A stretch of DNA of 64,000 nt from Ruegeria haliotis (GCF_013377785.1 NZ_JABXWT010000010.1:62001-126000), one strand, 5' to 3'; shown: positions 17,967 to 27,941, counted from the stretch's first letter. Notes: generated by a model not told the origin, from the sequence alone. A program made the numbers and translations.

Positions 17967-19130
17967 ATGGTGCAGAACTTCCCTCCGATGCAAACCGTAT
18001 CAACCGGGCTGGTGGTGGCCATTGTCGGGTTCTTCAGCTCTTTCCCGATTGTGCTGCAGGGATTGTCCGCAATGGGCGCTTCCGGACCCGAGGCAGCCTC
18101 GGGGCTGATGAGCGCGGCCATCGCCATGGGGTTGGCCGCAATTGTGCTCAGCTTCTGGTACCGACAACCGATAAGCGTGGCCTGGTCCACCCCGGGAGCC
18201 GCCGTTTTGGCAGTGTCTGCAACCCCGGTCGAAGGGTTCTCGGGCGCGATTGGTGCGTTTCTGTGCGCCGGCGCCCTGACTGTGTTGGCCGGTCTGTGGC
18301 GACCCCTTGGGCGCCTGGCCGCAGCGATCCCAACGACGCTGGCACAAGCCATGCTTGGAGGGGTCTTGTTGCCGCTGTGTATCGTTCCGTTCAAGGCTGC
18401 GGTCGAAGTGCCATGGCAAGCGTTGCCCGTCATCCTGACATGGTTCATTGCAGGTCGGCTGAACAAGTTGTTTGCGGTGCCAGCCGCCGTAGTCGCTGCG
18501 GGTCTAGTTGTAGTCCTTTGCGCTGGTGATGCTTCGGTGCGCCCGGAACAGTATCTGGCGGCGCCGGTCTGGACCATGCCCAGCCTGTCGTTGGCGTCTG
18601 CAATCGGAATTGGCATCCCGCTGTTCATCGTCACCATGGCAACGCAGAACATCCCCGGTGTCGCGGTCATGCGCAGCTTTGGCTACACACCCAATCCGGG
18701 CAAGCTGTTCTCATCCGTCGGCGGCGCCAGTCTTCTTTCCGCACCCTTCGGCGCGCCTGCAACCTGCCTTGCCGCCATCACCGCCGCGATGTGTTCGAAC
18801 GAGGACAGCCATCCGGACCGGGATCAACGCTATTGGTCCGCCATCATGGCGGGCGTCTTCTACTGTGTGTTCGGCGTGTTTGCAGTGGCTATCACCGGCT
18901 TTGCTGCGCATGCCGATCCGCTGTTGATGGGCACGCTGACGGGCGTCGCGCTGATCGGCGTGATGGCCAATGCAACCTTTGCCGCGCTTGAAGTTCCGGC
19001 AGAGCGTGAGGCCGCGATCCTGACGTTCGCCATCACTGCATCCGGGATCACTGTGTTTGGTCTTGGGGCAGCAGTCTGGGGCTTGCTCGCAGGCGGCATT
19101 GCCTATCTGGTGACGAACCGGGTGCGCTAG
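17967..19130 (+). CDS. BenE-type benzoate/aromatic acid transporter
   Basis: A 387-residue inner-membrane protein with about 11-12 helices and BenE family features: STPGAAVLA near residue 75, the QNIPG motif, FGAPATCLAA and repeated Ala/Gly helices. BenE proteins import benzoate by proton symport. No benzoate degradation genes flank it, so the substrate is uncertain. I start at the ATG at 17967 with GAGGA upstream rather than the TTG at 17925. Its TAG stop lies in a CTAG shared with the stop of the convergent VOC gene. Confidence 0.88.
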   Translation: MVQNFPPMQTVSTGLVVAIVGFFSSFPIVLQGLSAMGASGPEAASGLMSAAIAMGLAAIVLSFWYRQPISVAWSTPGAAVLAVSATPVEGFSGAIGAFLCAGALTVLAGLWRPLGRLAAAIPTTLAQAMLGGVLLPLCIVPFKAAVEVPWQALPVILTWFIAGRLNKLFAVPAAVVAAGLVVVLCAGDASVRPEQYLAAPVWTMPSLSLASAIGIGIPLFIVTMATQNIPGVAVMRSFGYTPNPGKLFSSVGGASLLSAPFGAPATCLAAITAAMCSNEDSHPDRDQRYWSAIMAGVFYCVFGVFAVAITGFAAHADPLLMGTLTGVALIGVMANATFAALEVPAEREAAILTFAITASGITVFGLGAAVWGLLAGGIAYLVTNRVR

Positions 19131-19498
19131 TCGCGGTGGACGAAAGCCCGGCTTGAAACGGAAATCGAATTCCTTGACGGGTCCTTTGCATTGGCAAATT
19201 GATAGCCGTCCGCTTTGTGGATTGCCCCGAATACCAAACCTTGCTTCAGCGCCTGGGCGCAAAAGGCTGGCACGTCCGGAACGTCAAACACCAGCTTTAC
19301 AACGGCCTGACCTTCGCGCGCAGCTTTGCCTGCGGGATGCAACAATAGATGCACACCGCCTGAACAGGGCTTCAATTCTATGATCCTGTCACCTTCGATC
19401 CGGTGCGCTGTATACCCGAAATGAGTTTCGTAAAAGCGCACCATTTCGTCGATACGTTTGGTGTACAAAATCAAACGCGTTATGGCTGGCGAGGTCAT
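19127..19498 (-). CDS. VOC family protein (glyoxalase/bleomycin resistance-like)
   Basis: A 123-residue protein with the vicinal oxygen chelate fold: ITRLILYTKRIDEMVRFYET at the start, IELKPCSGGVHLLLH in the middle and a second half ending DPSRNSISVS. The family includes glyoxalase I, dioxygenases and antibiotic-binding proteins; which one this is cannot be told. The ATG overlaps the stop of the upstream crotonase gene by four bases (ATGA), so translation is probably coupled. Its stop shares a CTAG with benE. Confidence 0.85.
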   Translation of the reverse strand: MTSPAITRLILYTKRIDEMVRFYETHFGYTAHRIEGDRIIELKPCSGGVHLLLHPAGKAAREGQAVVKLVFDVPDVPAFCAQALKQGLVFGAIHKADGYQFANAKDPSRNSISVSSRAFVHRD

Positions 19499-20277
19499 TT
19501 GAATTCGGGTGTACGGCCCTGCATCTGCGCGGTGATGACTTCCATCTGGTCCGGCTTGCCGATCAGTTCGACCTGTTCTGCGGATTCGGCCAGCAAAACG
19601 TCGGCGCGGGATTGGGCCTCGGCCACGTCGATCAGACGTTTGGCGGCGCGGATGGCCGAGGGGCTTTGGTTCGCGATGTTCTCGGCCAAGGCCAACGCCT
19701 CGGTCAGTGGATCGTCCGAGAGTTTGGTCACTAGCCCCCAATCGGCGGCTTGCTGCGCGCCGATTGGACGGGCGGTATAGGTCAGCAACCGCAAAACGTC
19801 CGAGCGAACCAGTTTTGGCAGCAGGGCCATGCCGCCCATATCGGGGATCAGGCCCCATTTCATTTCCATCACTGCCAGTTTGCTTTCAGGATGAGCAATG
19901 CGGATATCGGCGCCCAGCGCGATCTGCAATCCTCCGCCATAGGCTACGCCCTGAATGGCGCAGATCACCGGAACCGGCACGCGCCGCCAAATCAGGGCGA
20001 CCTCTTGCATCTCGTTGGCGTCCTCGTGGCTGCGTGACATCAGCCACTCGCTCGGGTCTTTTTGCGCCAGCGTCGCAAAACTGGCCATGTCGAGCCCGGC
20101 GCAAAAGCTTTTGCCCTCCCCCGACAGCACCACGGCACGCGCGTCCGAGGCGGCAACCTCTTGCCCGGCCGACAGGATCGCCTTGATCATCGCATCGTCC
20201 AGCGCGTTCATCTTGTCACCGCGCGTCAGAGTGATGTGGGCAATGTGGTCTTTGTACTCGACAGATACGCGCGCCAT
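19495..20277 (-). CDS. Enoyl-CoA hydratase/isomerase (crotonase) family protein
   Basis: A 260-residue crotonase-fold enzyme. The two oxyanion-hole segments are visible: SFCAGLDM near residue 57 and GVAYGGGLQIALGAD near 110. The Glu/Asp positions (EMKWGLIPDMGG) suit hydratase or isomerase chemistry on acyl-CoA. The start at 20277 has AGGAG 7 nt upstream; a longer frame to 20310 is not supported. It is followed by the ATGA-coupled VOC gene and preceded on the same strand by the SMP-30-like gene. The acyl-CoA substrate is unknown. Confidence 0.9.
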   Translation of the reverse strand: MARVSVEYKDHIAHITLTRGDKMNALDDAMIKAILSAGQEVAASDARAVVLSGEGKSFCAGLDMASFATLAQKDPSEWLMSRSHEDANEMQEVALIWRRVPVPVICAIQGVAYGGGLQIALGADIRIAHPESKLAVMEMKWGLIPDMGGMALLPKLVRSDVLRLLTYTARPIGAQQAADWGLVTKLSDDPLTEALALAENIANQSPSAIRAAKRLIDVAEAQSRADVLLAESAEQVELIGKPDQMEVITAQMQGRTPEFK

Positions 20278-20343
20278 GCGGGGTCTCCTGAAGCTTGTTT
20301 CGTCAACCATGCCCCGAAAGGTTGGCGCAGTTCCACTGCGACG

Positions 20344-21414
20344 TCAGGGCATCTGTGTCACGGCCATCCGACCGAACCATGGCGAGTCGAGCGTCATGAC
20401 GTAGAACTGATCCCCGACGATCTTGCCCCCCGTTGTAATGCCCAAACGACCATCCGGGTCCTGCAGGCTTCGCAAAATGTCACCGTCGCCATCAAACTGC
20501 ACCATCATTCCGCGATGGATTGGCTTAGGACGAACCATTGGTCCGAGGCGCCAGATCAGTTTGCGCAGCAATGGATAGGGCATCAAAGCCTCAGCCGGAA
20601 CGCGTGGGCTAGCAAAGGCAACCCAATATGTCCCATCGCCCTGCGCTTCGATATTGTCGGGATAACCGGGCAAGTTGTCCAACAGCACCTCGCGCCGTCC
20701 CGCTTTGGGGCCTGACAACCACAGCTTGTGGATACGGGCGCGACCAGTTTCGGCAATCAACAGAAAATCTTCATCCGGTGAAAGCGCAACGCCGTTGGTG
20801 TAGACAAAGCCATCAGCGATTTTTTTCGTCACTCCATCAGGGCTGTGTTTGGTGACATAGCCGGTATCGGATTGTTCCCAGATTGTCAGAACCGAGGTCG
20901 GCTTGGTTCCGCCCATGGTTTCAGGATCGAACCGATCAGATGAGTTTGAGAAATAGACTGTGCCGTCCTGCGCGACATCCAACTGATTGGCATAGATCAC
21001 CGGGGCGCCGTCGATATCTGAAACCACGCTTTCCAACGTGCCCGGCCCGGTCCAGCGCATTAAGCCGCGGAAACTGTCGGCAATATAGAGCACACCATCT
21101 GGGCCCGCCTTGAGACCTAATGGACGCCCGCCCAACTGGTCGATCTCAACCGGTTCTGCCCCGTCGATCCGGTACAGGTTTCCGGACAGGCTAGTGGTAT
21201 AGATCGCTCCGTCGGGCAATACCGCGATATCTTCGGGCCCGATCTGACCGTCAGGCAAAGCAATGAGGTCGAGGGTATCCAGCGCGTTATTTTCGGCAAA
21301 ATCGCCAGTGAACCCTTGGTCTTCTGGCATTTTATGAGCAACCGGTTCGACTGGGACGGGCCAGAACAGCAGATAGGCAAGACCGATGAGGATGAGACCA
21401 ATAAAATAGCGCAT
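20344..21414 (-). CDS. SMP-30/gluconolactonase (strictosidine synthase-like) protein, membrane-anchored
   Basis: A 356-residue protein with an N-terminal hydrophobic anchor (FIGLILIGLAYLLFW) and a six-bladed beta-propeller. Repeated blade motifs are visible, such as GPEDIAVLPDGAIYTT, GPDGVLYIAD, DVAQDGTVYFSN and NGVALSPDEDFLLI. The pattern is close to the strictosidine-synthase/SMP-30 group of lactonases and esterases, acting in the periplasm if the anchor is real. It lies 66 nt upstream of the crotonase gene and could share its transcript. Substrate unknown. Confidence 0.88.
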   Translation of the reverse strand: MRYFIGLILIGLAYLLFWPVPVEPVAHKMPEDQGFTGDFAENNALDTLDLIALPDGQIGPEDIAVLPDGAIYTTSLSGNLYRIDGAEPVEIDQLGGRPLGLKAGPDGVLYIADSFRGLMRWTGPGTLESVVSDIDGAPVIYANQLDVAQDGTVYFSNSSDRFDPETMGGTKPTSVLTIWEQSDTGYVTKHSPDGVTKKIADGFVYTNGVALSPDEDFLLIAETGRARIHKLWLSGPKAGRREVLLDNLPGYPDNIEAQGDGTYWVAFASPRVPAEALMPYPLLRKLIWRLGPMVRPKPIHRGMMVQFDGDGDILRSLQDPDGRLGITTGGKIVGDQFYVMTLDSPWFGRMAVTQMP

Positions 21415-21507
21415 GAAATCTTCTTTCTTCAGATGTAGGCAGACTGGCGGTGAATGCGGCGCAGTGCAAGGCTTGCCCAGATCAAGCTGTTGCGCTTATC
21501 TGCGACC

Positions 21508-22614
21508 ATGACTGGTCCCAGATACACCCCGCTTGCCCAATCCCTGCCCGCAACCGTTCCTTTCGTGGGTCCCGAAACGCAAGAGCGCCAGCGCGGCGCG
21601 GCGTTCAAGGCGCGGCTGGGCGCGAATGAGAGCGTCTTTGGCCCCTCGCCTCGTGCAATCGAAGCGATGCAACAGGCAGCCGGGGAAATCTGGATGTATG
21701 GTGACCCGGAAAACCACGATCTGCGCAATGCTCTGGCCGATCATCACGGGGTCGCGCCCGAAAACATCGTGGTAGGCGAAGGCATTGACGGGTTGCTGGG
21801 CTATCTGGTGCGACTGCTGGTTGAGCCGGGGGATACCGTTGTGACCTCGGACGGGGCATATCCGACCTTCAATTACCATGTGTCGGGGTTTGGCGGGGTT
21901 CTGCACAAGGTCCCGTATTCCGGCGACCATGAAGACCCGGCGGCCTTGTTTGCAAAAGCGGCAGAGGTCGGGGCCAAGCTGGTGTATCTGGCCAACCCCG
22001 ACAATCCCATGGGCAGCTGGCATCCCGGCGCAGACATCCTAGCGGCGATGGGGACGTTGCCGGATGGTTGCCTGCTGGTGCTTGACGAAGCCTATGTGGA
22101 ATGCGCGCCCGAGGGGACAGCGGCGCCGATTGCCGTGGATGATCCGCGCGTAATCCGGATGCGGACGTTCTCAAAAGTCTACGGCATGGCGGGCGCTCGG
22201 GTCGGGTATGCGATGGGCGCGCCAGAGCTGATTTCGGCCTTCAACAAGGTGCGCAACCATTTTGGGATGAACCGGGCGGCGCAGGCGGGTGCTTTGGCCG
22301 CCTTGAAGGATGATCTGTGGTTGGAACAGGTTCAGGCGCAGATCAAACACGCCCGCGAGCGTATTGGGCAGATTGTCCGGGAACATGGGCTGGAGCCCCT
22401 GCCCTCGGCCACCAACTTTGTGGCGATTGACTGCGGGCAGGACGGGGCGTTTGCCAGGGTGGTTCTTGATAGCCTTGTGGAACAGGGCATTTTCGTCCGA
22501 ATGCCCTTTGCGCCGCCGCAAAACCGCTGCATCCGGGTGAGCTGCGGCAACGATGCGGATCTGGATGCTTTTGCCGCCGCCTTGCCCAAGGCATTGGCCT
22601 CGGCGCAGGGGTGA
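21508..22614 (+). CDS. PLP-dependent aminotransferase, histidinol-phosphate aminotransferase-like
   Basis: A 368-residue fold-type I (class I/II) aminotransferase. The PLP lysine is Lys223 in MRTFSKVYGMAG, followed by the phosphate-binding Arg (GARVGYAMG). NPDNPMG near residue 165 is the usual Asn-Pro motif. It resembles HisC-like enzymes, but Rhodobacteraceae carry several such paralogues and no his genes are near, so I do not assign hisC. The ATG at 21508 is preferred; an upstream in-frame start at 21454 lacks a ribosome-binding site. It converges on the class V aminotransferase. Confidence 0.88.
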   Translation: MTGPRYTPLAQSLPATVPFVGPETQERQRGAAFKARLGANESVFGPSPRAIEAMQQAAGEIWMYGDPENHDLRNALADHHGVAPENIVVGEGIDGLLGYLVRLLVEPGDTVVTSDGAYPTFNYHVSGFGGVLHKVPYSGDHEDPAALFAKAAEVGAKLVYLANPDNPMGSWHPGADILAAMGTLPDGCLLVLDEAYVECAPEGTAAPIAVDDPRVIRMRTFSKVYGMAGARVGYAMGAPELISAFNKVRNHFGMNRAAQAGALAALKDDLWLEQVQAQIKHARERIGQIVREHGLEPLPSATNFVAIDCGQDGAFARVVLDSLVEQGIFVRMPFAPPQNRCIRVSCGNDADLDAFAAALPKALASAQG

Positions 22615-22636
22615 TACCCCCCGGCGCGAACCGGGC

Positions 22637-23833
22637 TTAGCCCTGCCCGGCCAACACGGCGGCGGCTGCCTCCAACGCGCCTTTGCCGCGCGGGATGTTC
22701 AGCGCGGCCATGGCCGTTTCAACACCCCCCAGCATGCCCATGATCATCTGCCCGTTCACATGGCCCATGTGGCCCAGACGGAAACAGCCGTCAGTATCTG
22801 CCATTCCAAGGCCGATGCCCAGCGTCAGGCCCAGCTGGGTTTCGGTATAGCTGCGCAGGGGCGTACCAAGGCCGTCGGTTAGCCGCAGGGCGGTGACGGC
22901 GCGGCTGCGATGGGCGCGGTCGGCGACGTTCAAGTGCAGGGCACCACCTTCTGACCAAATCTCGCAGGCCGTCCAGACCGCTGTGGCCAGGTGTTCATGC
23001 CGCGCCCAGACATTCTCGATCCCTTCGGCATGGATCATGTCCAGTGCGGCACGTAGGCCGTACAGGTGATGCGTCGGCGCGGTGCCGTTGAAATACTGGT
23101 AGAACATCTCAGGGTTGGCACGTGGTTGCCAGTCCCAATATTGCGACACACGCGGCATCGCTGCGCGTTTGGCCTGCGCCTTATCGTTGAAAAAGACAAA
23201 TCCGACGCCCGCCGGGGTCATCAAACCCTTCTGGCAGGCCGTGACGGTGACGTCTACACCCCATGCGTCCATCTCAAACCGGTCACAGCCCAGCGAGGCG
23301 ATGCAGTCCGCCATCAGCAGCGCCGGGTGACCCAGATCGTCGAGCAGTGCCCGCAGCGTCGGAATGTCGTTGCGAACCGAGCTGGAGGTGTCCACGTGCA
23401 CCGCCAATACCGCCTTGATCCGGTGTTCGGTATCCGCGCTCAACGCCTCGGCGATACGATCAAAACCCCATGGCGACGCTGTTCCGAAATCCAGCATTTC
23501 AACCTGCGCGCCGATCCCTTCTGCCATCTCCGCCCAGCCATGGGTAAAACGGCCCGAGGCCGGGGCCAGAACGGTTTCGCCCGGGGCGATGACATTGGAT
23601 AACGCCGCCTCCCACGTGCCGTGGCCGTTGGCGATATAGATGGCAACGTTGTGGCGGGTGCGCGCGACGCGACGCAGATCATCGGTCAGTGTGGGCATCA
23701 TCTCGATCAGCTCGCCGTCATAGATGTTGGGCGACGGGCGGTGCATGGCCCGCAAGACTGCGTCGGGCATGACCGACGGACCGGGAATGGCCAGATACTC
23801 GCGCCCCTGCGCGAGAGATACTTGGTTTGTCAT
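22637..23833 (-). CDS. Class V aminotransferase, alanine/serine-glyoxylate type
   Basis: A 398-residue class V PLP enzyme of the alanine-glyoxylate / serine-glyoxylate aminotransferase family. The PLP lysine is Lys202 in TACQKGLMTP. IPGPSVMPDAVLRAM at the N-terminus and ADCIASLGCDRFE (Asp binding the pyridine N) fit the family. Such enzymes work in photorespiratory-like glyoxylate, serine or taurine-derived pathways. The ATG at 23833 follows GGTGGA; a GTG three codons earlier is possible. It lies downstream of eda with a 51-nt gap and may be the last gene of the Entner-Doudoroff operon. Confidence 0.9.
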   Translation of the reverse strand: MTNQVSLAQGREYLAIPGPSVMPDAVLRAMHRPSPNIYDGELIEMMPTLTDDLRRVARTRHNVAIYIANGHGTWEAALSNVIAPGETVLAPASGRFTHGWAEMAEGIGAQVEMLDFGTASPWGFDRIAEALSADTEHRIKAVLAVHVDTSSSVRNDIPTLRALLDDLGHPALLMADCIASLGCDRFEMDAWGVDVTVTACQKGLMTPAGVGFVFFNDKAQAKRAAMPRVSQYWDWQPRANPEMFYQYFNGTAPTHHLYGLRAALDMIHAEGIENVWARHEHLATAVWTACEIWSEGGALHLNVADRAHRSRAVTALRLTDGLGTPLRSYTETQLGLTLGIGLGMADTDGCFRLGHMGHVNGQMIMGMLGGVETAMAALNIPRGKGALEAAAAVLAGQG

Positions 23834-23884
23834 GAGGTCCACCTACGTGAATTGACGCCCACCTTAGCGCAGGTTTGTTGGGCG

Positions 23885-24520
23885 TCAATCCATCAGCTTG
23901 GCTGCATCGCGCGCGAGGGTTTCAATGCCAGCCCAATCGCCATCCACCACCATCTGTTTCGGTGCGACCCAGCTGCCACCAGCACAAATCACGTTCGACA
24001 GTGACAGGTAATCGCGTGCATTGCCGGGCGACACACCACCGGTCGGACAGAAGGTGATTTGCGGCAAGGGCGCACCGATGGCTTTCAGCGCGGGTGCGCC
24101 CCCTGAAGCCTCGGCCGGGAAGAATTTCAGCATGTCATAGCCCTGTTCCAGCAGGCGCATCGCCTCGCTGGCGGTGGCGGCACCGGGTAGCAGAGGAAGA
24201 CCTTCGGCCTCGCACGCGGCAATCAGGATGTCGGTGGCACCGGGTGAAACGCCAAACTGCGCACCCGCCTCTTTTGCGGCGCGGACATCTTCAGGTGTGA
24301 CCAGCGTGCCAGCGCCGACAACACCACCGGGGACATCCGCCATGGCGCGGATCGCGTCCAGCGCCGCCGGTGTGCGCAGTGTGACTTCGAGCGCGGGCAA
24401 GCCGCCTGCAACCAGTGCTTCGGCCAAGGGCCGTGCCTGTGCGGCGTCGTCGATGACCAGAACCGGCACGATCGGCGCGAGGGCGCAGATTTCGCGGGTG
24501 CGTTGAGTTTTCACAGACAT
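23885..24520 (-). CDS. eda: KDPG aldolase (2-dehydro-3-deoxy-phosphogluconate aldolase)
   Basis: Cleaves 2-keto-3-deoxy-6-phosphogluconate to pyruvate and glyceraldehyde-3-phosphate, the last step of the Entner-Doudoroff pathway. The 211-residue length is standard. The catalytic Glu is in EVTLRT (Glu45) and the Schiff-base lysine is Lys132 in MLKFFPAE. It starts 5 nt after edd, whose 3' end supplies GGAG. Part of zwf-edd-eda. Confidence 0.97.
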   Translation of the reverse strand: MSVKTQRTREICALAPIVPVLVIDDAAQARPLAEALVAGGLPALEVTLRTPAALDAIRAMADVPGGVVGAGTLVTPEDVRAAKEAGAQFGVSPGATDILIAACEAEGLPLLPGAATASEAMRLLEQGYDMLKFFPAEASGGAPALKAIGAPLPQITFCPTGGVSPGNARDYLSLSNVICAGGSWVAPKQMVVDGDWAGIETLARDAAKLMD

Positions 24521-24525
24521 AAGTT

Positions 24526-26331
24526 TCAGGCTCCGAATATACTAGCACCGGTATCGGCGGTGCCGACAGCGTTGCGGAACGCGCCGAACAGGTCGCGCCC
24601 GAGGCCATATTGATTGGCCGAAAGATCGGCAATGACGGGTTGGCGATCCAGGACACCCTCGGTGAGGATTTCCAGCTCGCCCTTCACGGCGTCGACACGC
24701 AGCAGGTCACCGTCTTGCAAACAGGCGATGGGGCCGCCATCCAGTGCCTCTGGGCAGATGTGGATCGCGGCGGGGACTTTGCCGGACGCACCCGACATGC
24801 GGCCATCAGTGACCAGCGCCACCTTTTGCCCACGCCCTTGCAGGATCGACAGGATCGGGGTCAGCGAATGCAGTTCCGGCATACCGTTGGCTTTGGGTCC
24901 CTGAAAGCGAACGACCACGATGACGTCACCAGTGAACTCTCCGGCCTTGAACGCGGCTTTGACTGCGTCCTGCGTGTGGAACACGCGCACGGGGGCTTCG
25001 ACCACCTGATGTTCGGGGGCTACTGCAGAGACTTTCATGACGCCTGTGCCCAGATTGCCGGTCAGGCGCGAGAGGCCGCCGGTGGGCTGGAACGGGTCTT
25101 TGGCAGGGCGTACGATCTTTTCGTTCAAACTGTGACCTGCGCCGTTCTGCCAAATCAAGTCGCCATCAATCAGTTTCGGTTCCTGCGTGTAGTGATGCAG
25201 GCCTTGCCCGGCGACGGTCAGCGTATCGGGATGCAGAAGGCCGCTTTCGAGCAGCGTGCCGATTGTGTATCCGAGCCCTCCGGCGGCGTGAAAATGGTTC
25301 ACGTCCGCAAGACCGTTGGGATAGACCCGCGCGACCAGCGGTACGACAGCCGAAATGTCCGAGAAATCTTCCCAATCCAGAACGATGCCGCCTGCTCGCG
25401 CCATGGCGATCAGGTGAATCAACAGATTGGTCGAGCCGCCCGTCGCCATCAATCCTACGATCCCGTTCACAAATGCCCGTTCGTCGAGGACCTGATAGAC
25501 AGGAGTGTAACTGTTGCCCAGCGCGCTGAGAGACAGGGCGCGGCGTGCGCCTTCCTCTGTCAGGGCATCGCGCAACGGCGTGTTGGGGTTGATGAAGCTG
25601 GAGCCCGGCAGGTGCAGGCCCATGAACTCCATCAACATCTGGTTGGTGTTGGCGGTGCCGTAGAATGTACAGGTACCGGGACCGTGATAAGCAGCCATTT
25701 CGGCGGCCATCAGTTCCTCGCGGCCAATTTCTCCGGCGGCGAATTTCTGACGGATCTTGGCCTTTTCGTCGTTCGGCAAGCCGCTGGTCATCGGACCTGC
25801 CGGCAGGAAAACGGCCGGTATATGGCCAAAGCTCTGCGCGGCGATTACCAGTCCCGGAACGATCTTGTCGCACACTCCGAGGAACACGGCGGCATCATAG
25901 GTGTTGTGGCTGAGCGCCACGCCCGCAGCCAGCGCAATCACGTCGCGAGAGAACAACGACAGCTCCATCCCGGCCTCGCCCTGCGTGACGCCATCACACA
26001 TGGCAGGCACGCCACCTGCAACTTGCGCGGTTCCACCAGCGGTACGGATAGTGCGGCGGATCAGGTCCGGATAGCGTTCGAACGGCTGATGGGCCGAGAG
26101 CATGTCGTTATAGGCAGTGACAATGCCCAGATTTCCGGCTGTTCCGATGGCCATCGACTGCTGGTCTTCGCCCGCACCGGCATAGGCATGGGCCTGTCCG
26201 CTACAGGACAGATGCGCGCGCGCCGGGCCTTTTGACCGGGCCTGTTCCATGCGGTCCAGATGGGGGCCGCGCAGGGGTGCGCTGCGGTCGATGATCCGTT
26301 GGGTGACGTCGGTGATAACGCTGTTAACCAT
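24526..26331 (-). CDS. edd: Phosphogluconate dehydratase
   Basis: Dehydrates 6-phosphogluconate to KDPG in the Entner-Doudoroff pathway, a 4Fe-4S enzyme of the IlvD/Edd family. The 601-residue length and motifs fit: [38 protein letters not shown], and [14 protein letters not shown] near the C-terminus. The start ATG lies in the centre of a perfect 16-bp palindrome (26323-26338) that also contains the zwf stop. The gene follows zwf with a 2-nt gap, leaving no room for pgl, which often sits between them. Confidence 0.97.
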   Translation of the reverse strand: MVNSVITDVTQRIIDRSAPLRGPHLDRMEQARSKGPARAHLSCSGQAHAYAGAGEDQQSMAIGTAGNLGIVTAYNDMLSAHQPFERYPDLIRRTIRTAGGTAQVAGGVPAMCDGVTQGEAGMELSLFSRDVIALAAGVALSHNTYDAAVFLGVCDKIVPGLVIAAQSFGHIPAVFLPAGPMTSGLPNDEKAKIRQKFAAGEIGREELMAAEMAAYHGPGTCTFYGTANTNQMLMEFMGLHLPGSSFINPNTPLRDALTEEGARRALSLSALGNSYTPVYQVLDERAFVNGIVGLMATGGSTNLLIHLIAMARAGGIVLDWEDFSDISAVVPLVARVYPNGLADVNHFHAAGGLGYTIGTLLESGLLHPDTLTVAGQGLHHYTQEPKLIDGDLIWQNGAGHSLNEKIVRPAKDPFQPTGGLSRLTGNLGTGVMKVSAVAPEHQVVEAPVRVFHTQDAVKAAFKAGEFTGDVIVVVRFQGPKANGMPELHSLTPILSILQGRGQKVALVTDGRMSGASGKVPAAIHICPEALDGGPIACLQDGDLLRVDAVKGELEILTEGVLDRQPVIADLSANQYGLGRDLFGAFRNAVGTADTGASIFGA

Positions 26332-26338
26332 GGTTAAC
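26323..26338. promoter_or_regulatory. Perfect 16-bp palindrome over the edd start codon
   Basis: GTTAACCATGGTTAAC is fully self-complementary, with the edd ATG at its middle and the zwf stop in one arm. It could bind a dimeric regulator or fold in mRNA to limit edd translation; chance is also possible. Confidence 0.4.
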
Positions 26339-27779
26339 CTCCGATCTGGCGCCAGCGGCGGCCGTCGCGATGCATCAGCATCAGTGCTTCTTCGGGACCC
26401 GAACTGCCCTGATCATAGCGCGAGGGGCGGTCACCGCGTTCCTCCCAGCCGTGAATGATGGGATCGACCCAGGCCCAGGCGGCCTCTGCCTCATCGCCGC
26501 GCATGAACAGGGTCTGGTCACCGCGAATGACATCCATGATCAGCCGTTCATAGGCGTCCTGTGCCCGGACATCCGCGCCCAGCGCATCAGCAAAGCTCAT
26601 GTCCAGCGCGACGTCGGACAAGCGGAAACCACCCGGGCCGGGATCCTTGATGGTGGTGCGCAGAGTGATGCCTTCGTCCGGTTGCAACCGGATCACCAGC
26701 ACGTTGCCGTGCAAAGGGCCAACATTGGGAAAGATTGTGTGCGGTGGGTCGCGGAAGAACACCGCGATCTCGGATTCGCGCGCCCGCAGGCGTTTTCCGG
26801 TACGCAGATAAAACGGCACCCCGGCCCAGCGCCAGTTGCCGATATGGGCCTTGAGCGCAATGAAACTCTCGGTTCGGCTGGCGGGGTTGCCGACATGATC
26901 GACATAGCCACTCTCACCTTTTTCGGCGCGGTATTGACCACGCGCAATATCGGCCTGTACCACCGGCTCCAATGCTTCGATCACCTTGACCTTCTCATCA
27001 CGCACCGCGTTGGGTGCAAATTTCGAGGGCGGCTCCATCGCGGTCAGGCACAAAAGCTGCACCAGATGGTTTTGAATCATATCCCGCATCGCGCCGGACT
27101 GATCGTAGTAGGCGCCACGCCCTTCGACACCAACAGTTTCCGCCACAGTGATCTGCACATGATCGACATGGGTTGAGTTCCACAGCGGCTCGAACAGGGA
27201 ATTGGCAAAGCGCAGCGCCATCAGATTTTGCACTGTTTCCTTGCCCAGATAATGATCGATCCGATAGATCTGATGTTCCTCAAAACAGGCGCGCAGCCCT
27301 TCGTTCAGAGCCTTGGCCGAGGCGAGGTCATTGCCGAAGGGTTTTTCAACCACAATACGGCTGTCGGGCGTGGCCAGCCCGTTTTCATGCAGGCGTTGCG
27401 CGATGCCGGAAAACAGTTTCGGACCAACCGAGAGGTAGAAGGCCCGGACAACATCGTCGCGCAAGGACTTGCTGAGCGTATCCCAACCTGCCGCGCCCAA
27501 CGCATCAACCGGCACGTAATCCACATGGGTCAGAAACCGATCCAAAGTGTCCTTTTCGAACCCCGGCGCGAATTCCTGCATTGACGCGCGCAGCTGTTCG
27601 CGGAACGCATCACTGTCCATATCCGACCGCGCGGTACCGATGATCCGTGCATCTTCGGGCATCTGCCCCACTTCAAAACGGTGATACAGGCCCGGCAGGA
27701 TCTTACGTTGCGCCAGATCGCCAGTCGCGCCGAACAACACCAGATCGAACGGTTCTACCGGAATTACGCGTGAAACCAT
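26334..27779 (-). CDS. zwf: Glucose-6-phosphate 1-dehydrogenase
   Basis: Oxidises glucose-6-phosphate to 6-phosphogluconolactone with NAD(P)+, feeding the Entner-Doudoroff pathway. The 481-residue product has the nucleotide motif [11 protein letters not shown] near residue 13 and the substrate/catalytic motif RIDHYLGKE near residue 175. AGGAG lies 7 nt before the ATG at 27779. First gene of zwf-edd-eda. A LacI-type inverted repeat lies about 77 nt upstream and may control the operon. Confidence 0.97.
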   Translation of the reverse strand: MVSRVIPVEPFDLVLFGATGDLAQRKILPGLYHRFEVGQMPEDARIIGTARSDMDSDAFREQLRASMQEFAPGFEKDTLDRFLTHVDYVPVDALGAAGWDTLSKSLRDDVVRAFYLSVGPKLFSGIAQRLHENGLATPDSRIVVEKPFGNDLASAKALNEGLRACFEEHQIYRIDHYLGKETVQNLMALRFANSLFEPLWNSTHVDHVQITVAETVGVEGRGAYYDQSGAMRDMIQNHLVQLLCLTAMEPPSKFAPNAVRDEKVKVIEALEPVVQADIARGQYRAEKGESGYVDHVGNPASRTESFIALKAHIGNWRWAGVPFYLRTGKRLRARESEIAVFFRDPPHTIFPNVGPLHGNVLVIRLQPDEGITLRTTIKDPGPGGFRLSDVALDMSFADALGADVRAQDAYERLIMDVIRGDQTLFMRGDEAEAAWAWVDPIIHGWEERGDRPSRYDQGSSGPEEALMLMHRDGRRWRQIGG

Positions 27780-27855
27780 CAGCAGGCTCCTTTCGAGTTC
27801 CCACAGTCAGCTAAACACGGCGCTTGGTACAAGTGCGAAACACGCAATACGCGCC

Positions 27856-27871
27856 ATGTTATCGCTAACAT
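27856..27871. promoter_or_regulatory. LacI-family-type operator upstream of zwf
   Basis: ATGTTATCGCTAACAT has perfect 6-bp arms (ATGTTA/TAACAT) around four central bases. This is the form recognised by GntR-type LacI-family repressors in other proteobacteria. It lies between the divergent-facing ends of ptsP (stop) and zwf (start) in the only promoter region of the Entner-Doudoroff operon. No LacI-family gene is in this window. Confidence 0.6.
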
Positions 27872-27941
27872 TCACCGTGTGAATAGAAAGAGACTGCGCA
27901 AAAATCAAGCACATAATCAGTGAAAACCGCTGATTTCCGGC

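Noticed and set aside
24610..26235. 541-residue + strand open frame
   Set aside because: Shadow of edd on the other strand, without motif or ribosome-binding site.
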